From NCBI RefSeq assembly GCF_001399685.1, contig NZ_JTHN01000079.1, forward strand, positions 1 through 36,890: a stretch of DNA of 36,890 nt. Direction: 5' to 3'. The notes beneath the pieces were generated by a model that worked only from the letters and a program-made list of their open reading frames with translations, ran no database searches and had not been told where the DNA came from. The stretch is from Paenibacillus sp. A3. Its GTDB lineage: Bacteria; Bacillota; Bacilli; Paenibacillales; NBRC-103111. Below, in pieces: positions 16,797 through 26,164 of this stretch (position 1 is its first letter; each line of letters starts with the position of its first letter). The translations under genes were made by a program, and so were the position numbers.

Positions 16797-17516
16797 TCAG
16801 GTACCATCCTTTTCAATTTTGTAAAAATCGATATATTTCATGATTTCCGCAATTCCCGCGAATTTCATGGTAAGCTGCTGGTTTAAATTTTGCAGCGCAA
16901 GCTGAAACGATCGATCTATTTTTGAATAACTGTGTAAGTCCAAATCATCTAAAAGCTGCTTCATATTTTCAATATAATAGATGGTTCTTCTTAAACTGCT
17001 TATGACCAATATTTTTCTTAATTCAGGTACGGTAAAGATCCTGTATCCATTGTCATTATCTCTCTCGGAGCGAATTAACCCCTCCTTCTCCCAATGTCTG
17101 ATCGCAGAAGTGTTTACCCCGGCAATCTCCGCTACTTTTCCAATGGACATCGCATTCGTTATTTTCACATTTCTATATGTGGTAAAATCGGTGTTTTTGA
17201 TCATGGCAAGTATTTCTTCCACTCGTTGCTTTTCTTCTTGAATCTGATGCAGCTGATGATTCAATAACCAAAGGGCATGAATTACATCTCCACTCCTAAT
17301 TTTTCTCATGACATCATAAACAACGGGGATCTCATACCCTTTCAACAAGGATCGAATCGTCATAAAAGCTCGGCAATGAATGGGCATGTAGGTTCGATGG
17401 TTTCCTGTGGTTCTCGGCACATCAGGAATTAATCCTTGCTCTTCATATCTCCTCAACGTGGTCGTGCTTACGTTTAGTGCATTCGCAATTTGTGCAGGCG
17501 TATATGTATTTTGCAC
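16797..17516 (-). CDS. MerR-type regulator with two MerR DNA-binding domains
   Basis: 239 residues. The first MerR winged helix is at about 5-72 (TPAQIANALNVSTTTLRRYE, then RTTGNHRTY). A helical stretch (about 75-112) leads to a second MerR domain at about 122-190 (MSIGKVAEIAGVNTSAIRHW, then NDNGYRIF), followed by a C-terminal helical region. Most MerR proteins have a single domain and dimerise; two in one chain could fold as an internal pseudo-dimer. The start is GTG with GGAG 7 bases upstream. It is divergent from an alpha/beta hydrolase. A 20-bp dyad lies 17 bases upstream of its start codon. Confidence 0.88.
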   Translation of the reverse strand: MQNTYTPAQIANALNVSTTTLRRYEEQGLIPDVPRTTGNHRTYMPIHCRAFMTIRSLLKGYEIPVVYDVMRKIRSGDVIHALWLLNHQLHQIQEEKQRVEEILAMIKNTDFTTYRNVKITNAMSIGKVAEIAGVNTSAIRHWEKEGLIRSERDNDNGYRIFTVPELRKILVISSLRRTIYYIENMKQLLDDLDLHSYSKIDRSFQLALQNLNQQLTMKFAGIAEIMKYIDFYKIEKDGT

Positions 17517-17532
17517 CTTCCCACTCCTTATC

Positions 17533-17552
17533 CTTGAAGTGAAACCTTCAAG
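17533..17552. promoter_or_regulatory. Palindrome, probable operator of the tandem-MerR regulator
   Basis: CTTGAAGTGAAACCTTCAAG: perfect 7-bp arms with a 6-base spacer. It lies just before the ribosome binding site of the regulator, where it could give autorepression. Confidence 0.6.
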
Positions 17553-17669
17553 TGCTACGTTAACCTAAAAACATCAAATGAGCACATCCTTGGCTGTTTC
17601 GTCAGGAGAAACCGAAATATTGCATGAATGCTGTATGTTAGTAGTATAAACCGCTTAGGAGTGATTATC

Positions 17670-18548
17670 ATGAAAAAAATCGTAGAATTACATGACGGCT
17701 CAACATTGGAGGTCGGGTTAACCGGAAATCGTTCCGGCAAGGTCATTATGCTGCCGGTAGCGAAAAAATCCGTTTACGGCCAGGAAGCCGAGAGCTTGAA
17801 ATTGTGGGGCGTAGATCCTGAACTAGGGAAAAATTTTGTCGAAGGACTTTCCGACACGTTTCAAGTTTTGTATTTTGATTATGAAGGCCATCTATTTGAA
17901 AACCCCCGACCGGACAGTCTCACACCTGAAAACATGGCACAAGATCTCCTCCACATAGCTGATGAAATGAAGGTTGGGAAATTTAGTTATTACGGTTACT
18001 CCTGGCTGGCTTTGGTCGGATTGCAATTGGCGATCAGAACCAATCGGCTCGAAAGTTTGATTATGGGCGGATACCCGCCGTATGAAGGACCCTATAAAGA
18101 AATGATGGCCGTAACGAAAAAAACTTACGAGCAAGCCTTAAATCATCATAATGTCCCTGAAAATGCACCCGAAGAACAGGCCACCCCCGAAGAAATCGAT
18201 TGGAACAACCTCCAGGTGAAAATCGATCCCAATCAAACGAAACAATTTTTCACGATGTATCAAAGCTTAATGGATTTTAACGACAAAGAAATTCAAGATA
18301 GATTGAACTTCCCTAAACTGACTTTCGCAGGTGAAAAAGATACCATTGTTTATGGCGAGAACTTTGGAAGCGTCACGGTGGATATCATCGGTTTGTTGCA
18401 AAAAAATGAGAAACAATTACAATCCTTCAGTTGGGACGTAGAAATTTTAAAAGGAAATAACATGGATCATACAAAAGCCATGCAGCCAGCCAGCGTCTTA
18501 CCCTTGGTAAAACCGTGGTTAACGCGTGCTCTTGACTTAAGTCAATGA
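17670..18548 (+). CDS. Alpha/beta hydrolase-like protein
   Basis: 292 residues, cytoplasmic. The fold is suggested by a central FSYYGYSWLALVGLQLAI strand-elbow-helix, an acid-site-like LTFAGEKDTIV and a late His in NMDHTKAM. The nucleophile elbow reads GYSWL, lacking the second Gly of GxSxG, so activity is uncertain or altered. ATG at 17670 with AGGAG 8 bases upstream; the longer frame from 17628 has no site. TTGCAT (17620) with TAGTAT 16 bases on (17642) is a weak promoter candidate. It is divergent from the tandem-MerR regulator and is its likely target; a membrane protein follows 59 bases downstream. Confidence 0.82.
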   Translation: MKKIVELHDGSTLEVGLTGNRSGKVIMLPVAKKSVYGQEAESLKLWGVDPELGKNFVEGLSDTFQVLYFDYEGHLFENPRPDSLTPENMAQDLLHIADEMKVGKFSYYGYSWLALVGLQLAIRTNRLESLIMGGYPPYEGPYKEMMAVTKKTYEQALNHHNVPENAPEEQATPEEIDWNNLQVKIDPNQTKQFFTMYQSLMDFNDKEIQDRLNFPKLTFAGEKDTIVYGENFGSVTVDIIGLLQKNEKQLQSFSWDVEILKGNNMDHTKAMQPASVLPLVKPWLTRALDLSQ

Positions 18549-18607
18549 CCGGTCAACCTCCTCCTAATTACAATGAACATAAATCATGTCATTTAGGAGG
18601 CAATCTT

Positions 18608-19195
18608 ATGGCTACCTCAGTAAAAGAACGATCCCATGAGCGAAATGCTGCTTTCACTGCGGGTGTATCACTGATCCTCATGGCCCTTGCTGCATTTTTT
18701 TCCTATGGCTTTGTCCATGGAAGCCTTGTGGTGAAAGGCGATGTCGGCGTCACATTTACCAACATCGTGTCATCAAACAGCCTATTCAAAGCCGAAATTT
18801 TGGGGTGGGTCCTCATCCTAATCTGTGACATTGTCGTCGCATGGGCTCTCTATATCTTCCTGAATAAAACCCTTTCCTTGCTCGGCGCATGGCTCCGTCT
18901 TACCTATTCGGTTGTATTGGGAATGGCCATCCTGAACTTGATCGTGGTGCTGCACCTCTCGGCACCTGGAACCTATTTATCCTCATTTCAAACCGAACAA
19001 ATTCAATCCCTTATGATGCTGTTTCTTGAAGCGTTCGAATCGATTTGGTCTATCGGTCTGATCGTTTTTGGCGGGCATCTGCTGATTGTGGGCTATGTGG
19101 CTTTGAAATCAGGCAGCATTCCTAAAGTGATCAGTATTTTATTGCTGCTTGCTGCAATAGGCTACATGGTCATTCACCACGCAAAAAGCCCCTAA
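18608..19195 (+). CDS. DUF4386-like membrane protein
   Basis: 195 residues with about six membrane helices and short loops. It resembles the DUF4386 family (function unknown, often beside MerR, TetR or stress genes). ATG at 18608 with AGGAGG 8 bases upstream. The longer frame from 18545 starts inside the hydrolase gene and has no site. It follows the alpha/beta hydrolase by 59 bases and is probably co-transcribed with it. A terminator overlaps the stop codon. Confidence 0.8.
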   Translation: MATSVKERSHERNAAFTAGVSLILMALAAFFSYGFVHGSLVVKGDVGVTFTNIVSSNSLFKAEILGWVLILICDIVVAWALYIFLNKTLSLLGAWLRLTYSVVLGMAILNLIVVLHLSAPGTYLSSFQTEQIQSLMMLFLEAFESIWSIGLIVFGGHLLIVGYVALKSGSIPKVISILLLLAAIGYMVIHHAKSP

Positions 19196-19210
19196 AAAAT
19201 AGGGGCCTTT
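19188..19210. terminator. Bidirectional terminator between DUF4386-like gene and ahpF
   Basis: GCCCCTA/TAGGGGC stem with an A-rich loop. CTTT follows on the plus strand, and TTTTT on the minus strand, so it can serve both converging genes. Confidence 0.8.
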
Positions 19211-19233
19211 CATGGTATGCGTAAAATTTATTG

Positions 19234-20763
19234 TTAATTTCGTATGAGATAATCGAATGCGCCCAGAGCTGCGTTTGCACCTGATCCCATGGAAATAATG
19301 ATCTGCTTATAGGGACTGTTCGTGCAGTCGCCTGCAGCAAACACACCGGGGATATTCGTAGCGCCATGACGATCTACGACGATCTCGCCGAAGCGAGTGC
19401 GCTCAACCGTATCCGCTAACCAATCGGTATTGGGAACAAGACCAATCTGAACAAACACGCCCTGCAATTCGATATGATGCTCCGCACCCGAATCACGATC
19501 GACGTAGGTAATCCCGTTGACTTTGTCCGTGCCGGTAATCTCTTTCGTTTGAACGTTCTTGAGCACCGTCACGTTCGGGAGACTGTAGAGTCGCTTCTGC
19601 AGGACGGCATCGGCTTTCAGCTCGGGCATGAACTCCAGCACCGTCACGTGCTTCACGATGCCTGCAAGATCGATGGCCGCCTCGATGCCGGAATTGCCGC
19701 CGCCGATCACGGCTACGTCTTTCCCTGTAAACAAGGGACCGTCACAGTGAGGGCAGTAGGCTACGCCTTTGTTCTTGAATTCCGCTTCGCCGGGAACGCC
19801 GACATTACGCCAACGCGCACCGGTGGAGACAATGACGGTCTTGCTCTTTAACACAGCCCCGTTTTCGAGCTCGACTTCGACGAGATCCTTCTTTTCCAAA
19901 CGCTTGGCGCGCTGGAGCTTCATCACGTCAATGCCGTATTCTTTGACATGTTCCTCCAGGCTCGCTACAAGCTTGGGGCCTTCGGTGTATTTCACGCTGA
20001 TGAAGTTCTCGATGCCCATGGTATCCATGACCTGACCGCCGAAACGCTCGGCGACAATCCCGGTACGAATGCCTTTGCGTGCCGCATAGATCGCCGCGCT
20101 GGCGCCGGCGGGACCACCCCCGACAACAAGCACGTCGTACGGCTCCTTGTTCGCAAATTCGGATGCGTCAGGAGCCGTCCCCAGCTTGGCGAGAATCTCT
20201 TCAAGCGACATTCGACCGCTGCCGAAAAATTCGCCATTGAGGTAGACGGAAGGCACAGCCATGACGTTTTTGCTCTCGACCTCAGCTTTGTACGCCGCAC
20301 CGTCGATCATCGTATGTGAGATGCCAGGGTTTAGGACGCTCATGACATTCAGTGCTTGTACGACGTCGGGACAATTGTGACAGCTCAAGCTAACGTAGGT
20401 CTCGAAGCGATATTCGCCGCGGATGTTCTTGATCTGATCAATGAGGTGCTGTTCCACTTTGGGTGGCCTTCCGCTCGCTTGCAGCAGTGCAAGCACCAAG
20501 GAAGTGAACTCATGTCCTAATGGGATGCCGGCAAAAGCAATCCCCGTTTCTTCCCCCGCACGGTTCACATGGAAGCTCGGCGTTCGGGACAATTCGGTTC
20601 TCTCCACCGTAATTTTGGAGGATAAGCTGGCGATTTCATCCACCAGCTCCAGCATTTCATGGGATACGGCATCGGACCCCGCACTCACTTGGATCTGCAC
20701 ATCGCCTTCCATGAGCTGCAGGTATTGACTTAGTTGTTCTCTAATATCTGCGTCCAGTGCCAT
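19234..20763 (-). CDS. ahpF: Alkyl hydroperoxide reductase subunit F (NADH:peroxiredoxin reductase)
   Basis: 509 residues, the full length of the family. It moves electrons from NAD(P)H through FAD and two dithiol pairs to AhpC. The N-terminal double-thioredoxin fold carries C128/C131 (SCHNC). The FAD motif is [10 protein letters not shown] (about 215-224), the reductase dithiol C337/C340 (CPHC), the NAD(P)H motif [10 protein letters not shown] (about 354-363), and the C-terminal GVFAAGDC motif binds FAD. ATG with GGAG 9 bases upstream. It is 13 bases after ahpC, the classical ahpCF operon. Confidence 0.97.
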   Translation of the reverse strand: MALDADIREQLSQYLQLMEGDVQIQVSAGSDAVSHEMLELVDEIASLSSKITVERTELSRTPSFHVNRAGEETGIAFAGIPLGHEFTSLVLALLQASGRPPKVEQHLIDQIKNIRGEYRFETYVSLSCHNCPDVVQALNVMSVLNPGISHTMIDGAAYKAEVESKNVMAVPSVYLNGEFFGSGRMSLEEILAKLGTAPDASEFANKEPYDVLVVGGGPAGASAAIYAARKGIRTGIVAERFGGQVMDTMGIENFISVKYTEGPKLVASLEEHVKEYGIDVMKLQRAKRLEKKDLVEVELENGAVLKSKTVIVSTGARWRNVGVPGEAEFKNKGVAYCPHCDGPLFTGKDVAVIGGGNSGIEAAIDLAGIVKHVTVLEFMPELKADAVLQKRLYSLPNVTVLKNVQTKEITGTDKVNGITYVDRDSGAEHHIELQGVFVQIGLVPNTDWLADTVERTRFGEIVVDRHGATNIPGVFAAGDCTNSPYKQIIISMGSGANAALGAFDYLIRN

Positions 20764-20776
20764 AAGTTTTCGCTCC

Positions 20777-21340
20777 TTAGATCTTTCCTACAAGATCGAG
20801 GCTCGGCTTCAGCGTTGCGGAACCTTCTTGCCACTTCGCAGGGCACACTTCGCCCGGGTTGTTGCGAACATATTGGGCAGCTTTGATCTTGTTCACCAGA
20901 ATGCTTGCATCGCGGCCAATGCCGCCTGCATTGATTTCAACAGCTTGGATTACGCCGTCCGGATCGATAATGAACGTACCACGATCCGCCAGACCGTCTG
21001 CTTCGATCAACACGTCGAAGTTGCGAGAGATCGTATGCGAAGGATCGCCGATCATGATATAAGTGATTTTGCCGATCGTCTCGGAGCTATCGTGCCATGC
21101 TTTATGCGTAAAGTGAGTATCCGTGGAGACGGAATATACTTCAACGCCGAGGCCTTTCAACGTTTCGTATTGGTTTTGCAGATCTTCAAGCTCCGTCGGG
21201 CATACGAACGTGAAGTCGGCCGGGTAGAAGCAAACGACGCTCCATTTCCCTTTGAAATCAGCTTCCGTAACATCGATAAACTTGCCGTTGTGATAAGCCG
21301 ATGCTTTGAATGGTTTTACTTCTGTTCCGATAAGAGACAT
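20777..21340 (-). CDS. ahpC: Alkyl hydroperoxide reductase subunit C, typical 2-Cys peroxiredoxin
   Basis: 187 residues. The peroxidatic C47 sits in [13 protein letters not shown] and the resolving C166 in GEVCPAKW; both are present. It reduces hydrogen peroxide and organic peroxides in the cytoplasm and is recycled by AhpF next door. ATG with GGAGG 9 bases upstream. It is the first gene of the ahpCF operon. The upstream region is AT-rich, but no convincing PerR box was found, so regulation is left open. Confidence 0.98.
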   Translation of the reverse strand: MSLIGTEVKPFKASAYHNGKFIDVTEADFKGKWSVVCFYPADFTFVCPTELEDLQNQYETLKGLGVEVYSVSTDTHFTHKAWHDSSETIGKITYIMIGDPSHTISRNFDVLIEADGLADRGTFIIDPDGVIQAVEINAGGIGRDASILVNKIKAAQYVRNNPGEVCPAKWQEGSATLKPSLDLVGKI

Positions 21341-21532
21341 ACTGATTTTTCCTCCTTAAATTTGGGTTGAATTTTCGCTTATGTATAAATAATAACACAG
21401 ACTGTCGTTTTGATCATGAAGCTACAATGAGGATATTATGAAGGTATGATGAAGATCGTGAGGCTAGACCAAGTCCCTTCGGCGGAACCGAAAAAAGGAG
21501 ATGTAACTGTCCTGTTGAACAGCGGTCATGGC

Positions 21533-22540
21533 TTACTTGTTTTTTTCCTTCAAGATACTCTCCAGCACATTGTCGATCATCTGGCGATTCGCAATGGCAC
21601 CTGTATACAGCCAGCTTGAGGTACGATCATATTCGAATACGTGCCCGTTTTTGACTGCAGGAATACCGGCCCAAACCGGATCCTTTAGTATCTGCTCTTT
21701 CGTTGCGCCCTTGCTGTTCACAATAAACAGATAGTCAATGTTCATTTGAGCAAGCTTCTCCATCGTAATGGGATTCCAATTGGCTTTAGCCGTTTCGGAA
21801 ATTTCCTTAATTTCTTCCGGCACGGTTAGCCCCAGGTCCCGGTACAGAACGTCGCCGCTGGACAGATGCTCGTTAGGCACATATACCGTTTTCTCGGTTA
21901 CCCAGAGAACAGCCACGGATTTGTTTCCGATGGCCTGCTTTAATTTCTCCTTGGCTTCCTTCACCTTCACATCGTAATTCTCCAAAACCTTCTTAGCTTC
22001 CTCGCTTTTATTCAACACCTCGGCCACAGTCATGAATTCCTGCCGCCAGTCATTGTTGACTCCGTTCCCCACGGTGAATGTCGGAGCAATCTTGGCATAT
22101 TGGGCGTATTTGTCCCCAGCTACCTGCTCCGCACTATCCATGAGGATTAAGTCCGGAGCAAAGCTCATGACCGATTCAAAGGGAAGATCGCTTGGAACGG
22201 TCGGAATCCCGTAAAGCTCCTTCTGGAGGTAACTTTGCACCGATTTTCCGTTGCCGACGGACCATTGGGCGACCGGCTTCACCCCAAGAGCAACCAGATG
22301 ATCCTCCAAATAGGATGCGACAATCCTCTGGGGGTTAGACGGTATTTTCACTTCGTGCCCCAACGCATCCTTCAGCACACGCTCAGCGGCGGGCTTCACT
22401 GTTGAAGAATCATCCGAAGAGGATGCTGACGGAGAAGTGCTGGAGACTGCCCCGTGATCCGTTGTGTTTGAGCATCCGCTTCCCGCTATTACAGCTCCTA
22501 ACAGCAGTCCTACCCATGGATATGTTCGTTTCCAGTTCAT
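21533..22540 (-). CDS. Iron-siderophore ABC transporter substrate-binding lipoprotein
   Basis: 335 residues. A lipoprotein signal peptide ends at C23 (AGSGC), then a Ser-rich spacer anchors it outside the membrane. The body is a type III periplasmic-binding fold (VLKDALGHEVKIPSNPQRIV near 56; LEDHLVALGVKP; FAPDLILMDS; KNGHVFEYD), as in siderophore-binding proteins of the FhuD/YfiY group. No permease or ATPase gene is adjacent, so it must work with a transporter coded elsewhere. A Fur-type box overlaps its promoter, consistent with iron repression. ATG with GGAGGGAGGG upstream. Confidence 0.9.
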   Translation of the reverse strand: MNWKRTYPWVGLLLGAVIAGSGCSNTTDHGAVSSTSPSASSSDDSSTVKPAAERVLKDALGHEVKIPSNPQRIVASYLEDHLVALGVKPVAQWSVGNGKSVQSYLQKELYGIPTVPSDLPFESVMSFAPDLILMDSAEQVAGDKYAQYAKIAPTFTVGNGVNNDWRQEFMTVAEVLNKSEEAKKVLENYDVKVKEAKEKLKQAIGNKSVAVLWVTEKTVYVPNEHLSSGDVLYRDLGLTVPEEIKEISETAKANWNPITMEKLAQMNIDYLFIVNSKGATKEQILKDPVWAGIPAVKNGHVFEYDRTSSWLYTGAIANRQMIDNVLESILKEKNK

Positions 22541-22623
22541 AGGATGCCCTCCCTCCGTTTATTTATGATGGATGTTGCCGCAAACAGCTTCAACCGAACA
22601 ATAGATTAGTCTGCAATCTAATT

Positions 22624-22656
22624 GATAACTATAATCATTATCAATTAGCCTGTCAA
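22624..22656 (-). promoter_or_regulatory. Fur box overlapping a sigma-A promoter
   Basis: GATAACTATAATCATTATC (22624-22642) matches the 19-bp Fur consensus at 17 positions. On the minus strand TTGACA (22656-22651), a 17-base spacer and TATAGT (22633-22628) form a near-consensus promoter. The box covers the -10 and the inner spacer, so bound Fur would block transcription of the siderophore-binding gene. Confidence 0.92.
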
Positions 22657-22694
22657 ATGGATTGTCCGTTGACCCGTTACGAAGGATTGCAGGC

Positions 22695-22739
22695 AAAACT
22701 AAACGGCCTCCGTCCCAGGGAATTTCAGGACGAAGGCCG
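22695..22739 (-). terminator. Terminator for mqo
   Basis: CGGCCTTCGTCC pairs with GGACGGAGGCCG (one mismatch), followed on the minus strand by TTTAGTTTT. It starts about 26 bases after the mqo stop and ahead of the Fur-box promoter. Confidence 0.85.
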
Positions 22740-22764
22740 CTACATTCATTTTTATTTTTTCTGT

Positions 22765-24264
22765 CTATATGGCAGGTTGCAGTTCGTTGCTTAGACCAAG
22801 CGTCCGCCCTGTCGAAGTATGAATTTCTTCGATAAGCTCCGGGTTTTTCAGTAGCGATACGCCATAAGAAGGAATCATTTCTTTGATTTTCGGTTCCCAC
22901 TCTTTTAACTGCTGCGGGAAGCATCTTTTTATTAACTCAAGCATAACGGAAACGGCGGTCGAAGCTCCCGGAGAAGCGCCGAGCAAGGCAGCGATCGAGC
23001 CATCAGCGGCACTAATCACTTCCGTACCGAATTGGAGCGTTCCTTTGCCGGCAGCCGTATCTTTGATAACTTGCACACGTTGGCCCGCTACGACCATACC
23101 CCAATCCTCGCTTTTGGCGTTCGGGATAAACTCGCGTAACTCTTCCATACGCTGTTCTTTCGATAACATCACTTGCTGGATTAGGTATTTCGTCAACGGA
23201 ACGTTTTTGGCGCCTGCCGCCAACATCGTAAAGACATTATTCGGCTTTACGGAACCAATCAAATCAAACATGGAGCCGGTTTTCAAAAACTTGGGCGAGA
23301 AGCCGGCAAACGGTCCAAAGAGCAACGATTTTTTGTTGTCGATAAATCTGGTGTCAAGATGCGGAACAGACATTGGAGGAGCGCCAACTTTGGCTTTTCC
23401 GTACACTTTGGCATGATGCTGCGCTACAACATCCGGATTGTTGCACACCATAAATAGTCCGCTTACCGGGAATCCTCCAATATGTTTCCCCTCGGGAATA
23501 CCGGATTTTTGCAGCAAAGGCAGGCTGCCTCCACCGCCGCCGATAAAGACGAATTTCGCCGTATGGCGTTCGACGGTACCGTTATCGACATTGCGCACTT
23601 TTAATTCCCACGAGCCGTCGCCGGCACGTTTAATATCATCTACACTATGCTTGAATTTGATATCGACGTTCTTGCTCTTTAAGTGGTCAAACAGTATGCG
23701 CGTTAAAGCGCCAAAGTTGACATCCGTTCCGGATTCGATTCTTGTGGCCGCCATAGGTTCATTCATGGTCCGGCCTTCCATAATCAGCGGAATCCATTCC
23801 ATCAGTTTTCCCGGATCATCGGAAAATTCCATCCCTTGGAACAGAGGATTGTCAGACATCGCTTCAAAACGCTTTTTCAAGAATGTTACATTTTCTTCCC
23901 CTTGTACCAAACTCAAATGAGGCAATGGCATGATGAAATCCTGCGGATTGCGAATCAGATTGCTTTTTACAAGATAAGACCAAAATTGCTTTGAAACCTG
24001 ATACTCTTCGTTAATTTTTATCGCTTTGCTAATATCTATGGATCCGTCCGGTTTTTCGACGGTGTAGTTAAGCTCGCACAGTGCAGCATGCCCCGTTCCC
24101 GCATTATTCCATTCGTTAGAGCTTTCCTCTCCTGCGGTTGCGAGCTTCTCAAAAACTGTAATGTTCCAGTCCGGTACTAATTCCTTCAGCAGCGTTCCCA
24201 AAGTCGCACTCATGATTCCAGCACCAATTAAGATAACGTCTGTTTTGGTTTGTCTGTTACTCAT
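22765..24264 (-). CDS. mqo: Malate:quinone oxidoreductase
   Basis: 499 residues, full length. A peripheral-membrane FAD enzyme that oxidises malate to oxaloacetate and passes electrons to quinone, in the TCA cycle and respiratory chain. The FAD-binding motif is [14 protein letters not shown] (about 10-23). Family stretches include [46 protein letters not shown] and the ending [21 protein letters not shown] with AAGGACGG upstream. It has its own terminator, so it is a single-gene unit. Confidence 0.97.
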   Translation of the reverse strand: MSNRQTKTDVILIGAGIMSATLGTLLKELVPDWNITVFEKLATAGEESSNEWNNAGTGHAALCELNYTVEKPDGSIDISKAIKINEEYQVSKQFWSYLVKSNLIRNPQDFIMPLPHLSLVQGEENVTFLKKRFEAMSDNPLFQGMEFSDDPGKLMEWIPLIMEGRTMNEPMAATRIESGTDVNFGALTRILFDHLKSKNVDIKFKHSVDDIKRAGDGSWELKVRNVDNGTVERHTAKFVFIGGGGGSLPLLQKSGIPEGKHIGGFPVSGLFMVCNNPDVVAQHHAKVYGKAKVGAPPMSVPHLDTRFIDNKKSLLFGPFAGFSPKFLKTGSMFDLIGSVKPNNVFTMLAAGAKNVPLTKYLIQQVMLSKEQRMEELREFIPNAKSEDWGMVVAGQRVQVIKDTAAGKGTLQFGTEVISAADGSIAALLGASPGASTAVSVMLELIKRCFPQQLKEWEPKIKEMIPSYGVSLLKNPELIEEIHTSTGRTLGLSNELQPAI

Positions 24265-24504
24265 TTTTACCGTCCTTACGCGCTATTATTTGAAGAAAAG
24301 ATGTGGCACTCTTGCTTTAGGCTCCACAGCAAGCTAGGGCGCGACCTAGTCACACCCTTTTTCTGGATCAAATTATAACCTGTCACTCTTAAATCTAGAT
24401 TAATATATCTACTATTATATGATAGTTGCCTGCTATTTAAAAGCCGGAAAATTCAAGTGATTGCAGTTAAGAAGTGAGAAACCGTCCATAAAACCCTAGA
24501 AATA
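24265..24504 (-). promoter_or_regulatory. mqo upstream region
   Basis: About 240 bases with no supported gene. A minus-strand TATAAT (24377-24372) and another near 24420 are -10 candidates without a clear -35. Between them and mqo lies a small hairpin, CTAGG/CCTAG with a 6-base loop, near 24337, in what would be the transcript leader. No known riboswitch was recognised. Confidence 0.3.
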
Positions 24505-24557
24505 CACAAAAAACCAAGGCCTTAACCCAGCTGCTTGCCAAGGTCAAGCTTTGGTTT
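24505..24557 (-). terminator. Terminator for the TMEM175-like gene
   Basis: On the minus strand AAACCAA and then GACCTT pair with AAGGCC and TTGGTTT, followed by a run of T residues. It is about 110 bases past the stop codon. Confidence 0.8.
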
Positions 24558-24664
24558 GTCGTTTCTCTTGATTATTAAAACATGCTACGAAACCAATTTC
24601 CAGACATCATCTCTTTTTGATCATGCTCGCACAAGATCCCTCATCGATCCCGGCCTCCTCTCGC

Positions 24665-25243
24665 TTACTGGCCTCTCAGAGCATGCTCGATTCGCTTATC
24701 CGGCACGAACCAGATGACGGCAACGAGTGCGAAAAAGAAGCACGATATCCAAGGACTCACATAGGCGGCCAAGACCGCGATCAAGTAGAGAAAAGGAGAT
24801 AATTTCACCTTCCAGTCTTTTCCCATCGATACGACGAATGAGGAATCGCCGGAATGCTGTTGAATAATCGCGCGCTGAAGCAGCCGGTACGAGAACGCCG
24901 ATAGCAGTAGAATAATGCCGTACAGCGCCGTTGGACTAGGTGCAAAATGGCTTTCCCCCATCCAAGCCGTCGTGAACGGTATAAGGGATAACCAGAAGAG
25001 AAGCAGCAAGTTAAGCCACATCAATCGCCCGTGCACCGTTCGAACCATGTGCAGCAGGTGATGATGATTATTCCAGTAGATGCCGATATATACGAAACTG
25101 AAGATGTAGCTGAGAATTTTCGGGCCAAGTCCGATTAGTGCATACCAGTCATGGCCTTCCGGCACTTTGAATTCCAACACCATGATCGTAATAATAATCG
25201 CCAATACGCCATCGCTGAACGCTTCCATCCGGTTCGCTTTCAT
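24665..25243 (-). CDS. TMEM175-family potassium channel-like protein (DUF1211)
   Basis: 192 residues with six membrane helices. The family signature is at the N-terminus: RMEAFSDGVLAIIITIMVLE (the FSDG motif that lines the pore). Conserved NHHHLLHMV lies in helix 3. Bacterial TMEM175 proteins form potassium-permeable channels in the membrane as tetramers. ATG with AAGGTGAG 7 bases upstream. It is divergent from a TetR regulator, but the repeated operator described below is on the other side of the shared region and no minus promoter was found. Confidence 0.9.
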   Translation of the reverse strand: MKANRMEAFSDGVLAIIITIMVLEFKVPEGHDWYALIGLGPKILSYIFSFVYIGIYWNNHHHLLHMVRTVHGRLMWLNLLLLFWLSLIPFTTAWMGESHFAPSPTALYGIILLLSAFSYRLLQRAIIQQHSGDSSFVVSMGKDWKVKLSPFLYLIAVLAAYVSPWISCFFFALVAVIWFVPDKRIEHALRGQ

Positions 25244-25371
25244 CGTGTCTCACCTTTTCTCGCTTCTCGCGCTCTTTTAGCCTTTTCGACACCAGTAACT
25301 TGGCATAAAACCATACATCTTGTCAAGCTAAACTTGCACGCACTCGAACGGTACCCGTTCCAAGCTTATAT

Positions 25372-25400
25372 TTGACAGGTCAGTACAAAATTATTATTAT
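25372..25400 (+). promoter_or_regulatory. Promoter of the TetR gene with operator in the spacer
   Basis: A perfect TTGACA (25372-25377), a 17-base spacer and TATTAT (25395-25400). The spacer holds AGTACAAAATTA (25382-25393), the reverse complement of the TAATTTTGTACT motif that recurs twice upstream of the MFS gene, suggesting autorepression. Confidence 0.85.
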
Positions 25401-25437
25401 GTTTTTATTAGAACGTGCAGGAAGGGAGTGGTATGAG

Positions 25438-26028
25438 GTGAGTAAAAGCGGAAGACCGCGGGAGTTTAAAGATACCGCCGTGATCGATGCGGCTATGGAA
25501 TTGTTCTGGGAAAATGGCTACGAGGCTTGCTCGACGGAGGATCTGTGCAAACAAACCGGTCTTGGAAGAGGAAGCTTATACAATGCCTACGGAAGCAAGC
25601 ACGAGCTTTATGAACAAGCCCTCTTGCGTTACCATGAAACCGGCATTCAAGCCCAGATTGAGATTCTTAACCGGCAAGGACCTATAAAAGACCGACTTCG
25701 TGCTTTGCTCAATTGGGCGATCCAAGAGGACTTTTCAAACGAGAACCGAAGAGGCTGCCTACTGATCAATGCTGCCATGGAGCGCGCACAAAGAGATCCG
25801 GCGGTCGAACGCCTATTCAAACGACACGTGGACTTGCTGGAGCAGGCTCTGCAACAGGCGATTGAGGCAGGGCAGCTGTCGGGAGAAATCTCACGGACGC
25901 ATCAGGCTACAGATTTAGCCCGCCTCTTTCTAAGCAATTATTATGGACTACGGGTACTCAATGCCGCTGCTCAGAATCGTGAAAGGGCCGTTCAAATGGG
26001 TAATGCAACGTTGGAAATCGTATTCTAG
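25438..26028 (+). CDS. TetR/AcrR-family transcriptional regulator
   Basis: 196 residues. The N-terminal HTH is at about 8-55: GRPREFKDTAVIDAAMELFW, then STEDLCKQTGLGRGSLYNAYGSKHELYE, the classical TetR pattern with the conserved Gly and Tyr of the recognition helix. The C-terminal part binds ligand and dimerises. The start is taken as GTG at 25438, with GGGAG 9 bases upstream, because the longer frame from 25372 begins inside the -35 box. It precedes an MFS exporter in the same direction, with operator repeats between, and likely represses both genes. Confidence 0.92.
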   Translation: MSKSGRPREFKDTAVIDAAMELFWENGYEACSTEDLCKQTGLGRGSLYNAYGSKHELYEQALLRYHETGIQAQIEILNRQGPIKDRLRALLNWAIQEDFSNENRRGCLLINAAMERAQRDPAVERLFKRHVDLLEQALQQAIEAGQLSGEISRTHQATDLARLFLSNYYGLRVLNAAAQNRERAVQMGNATLEIVF

Positions 26029-26047
26029 CGTTGCACTTTTTTACGGG

Positions 26048-26138
26048 TAATTTTGTACTGATTAATAAAAAAGCAAGGGTGTTTGAACGGAGTCCCATAG
26101 AAGCATTGCACGCTTAATTTTGTACTAATCATTACAAT
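26048..26138. promoter_or_regulatory. Two operator copies upstream of the MFS exporter gene
   Basis: TAATTTTGTACTGATTAAT (26048-26066) and TTGTACTAATCATTACAA (26121-26138, preceded by TTAATT). The second is a near-perfect dyad (TTGTACT/ATTACAA). Both share TAATTTTGTACT with the TetR promoter. The copies are about 70 bp apart, close to seven helical turns. No clear -35/-10 pair was seen for the MFS gene here. Confidence 0.75.
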
Positions 26139-26164
26139 TTATTCGAAAACCGGAGGTTATTCAT

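Noticed and set aside
21371..21410. PerR box upstream of ahpC
   Set aside because: The AT-rich stretch TTATTATTTATACATAA matches only about 9 of 14 defined positions of the PerR consensus and is not a good palindrome.
21430..21532. Terminator after the siderophore-binding gene
   Set aside because: Only short, unstable stems were found and no T run; read-through into ahpC cannot be excluded.
25372..25437. ATG-type start at 25372 for the TetR gene
   Set aside because: It falls in the -35 box of a near-perfect promoter and has no ribosome binding site; GTG at 25438 fits better.
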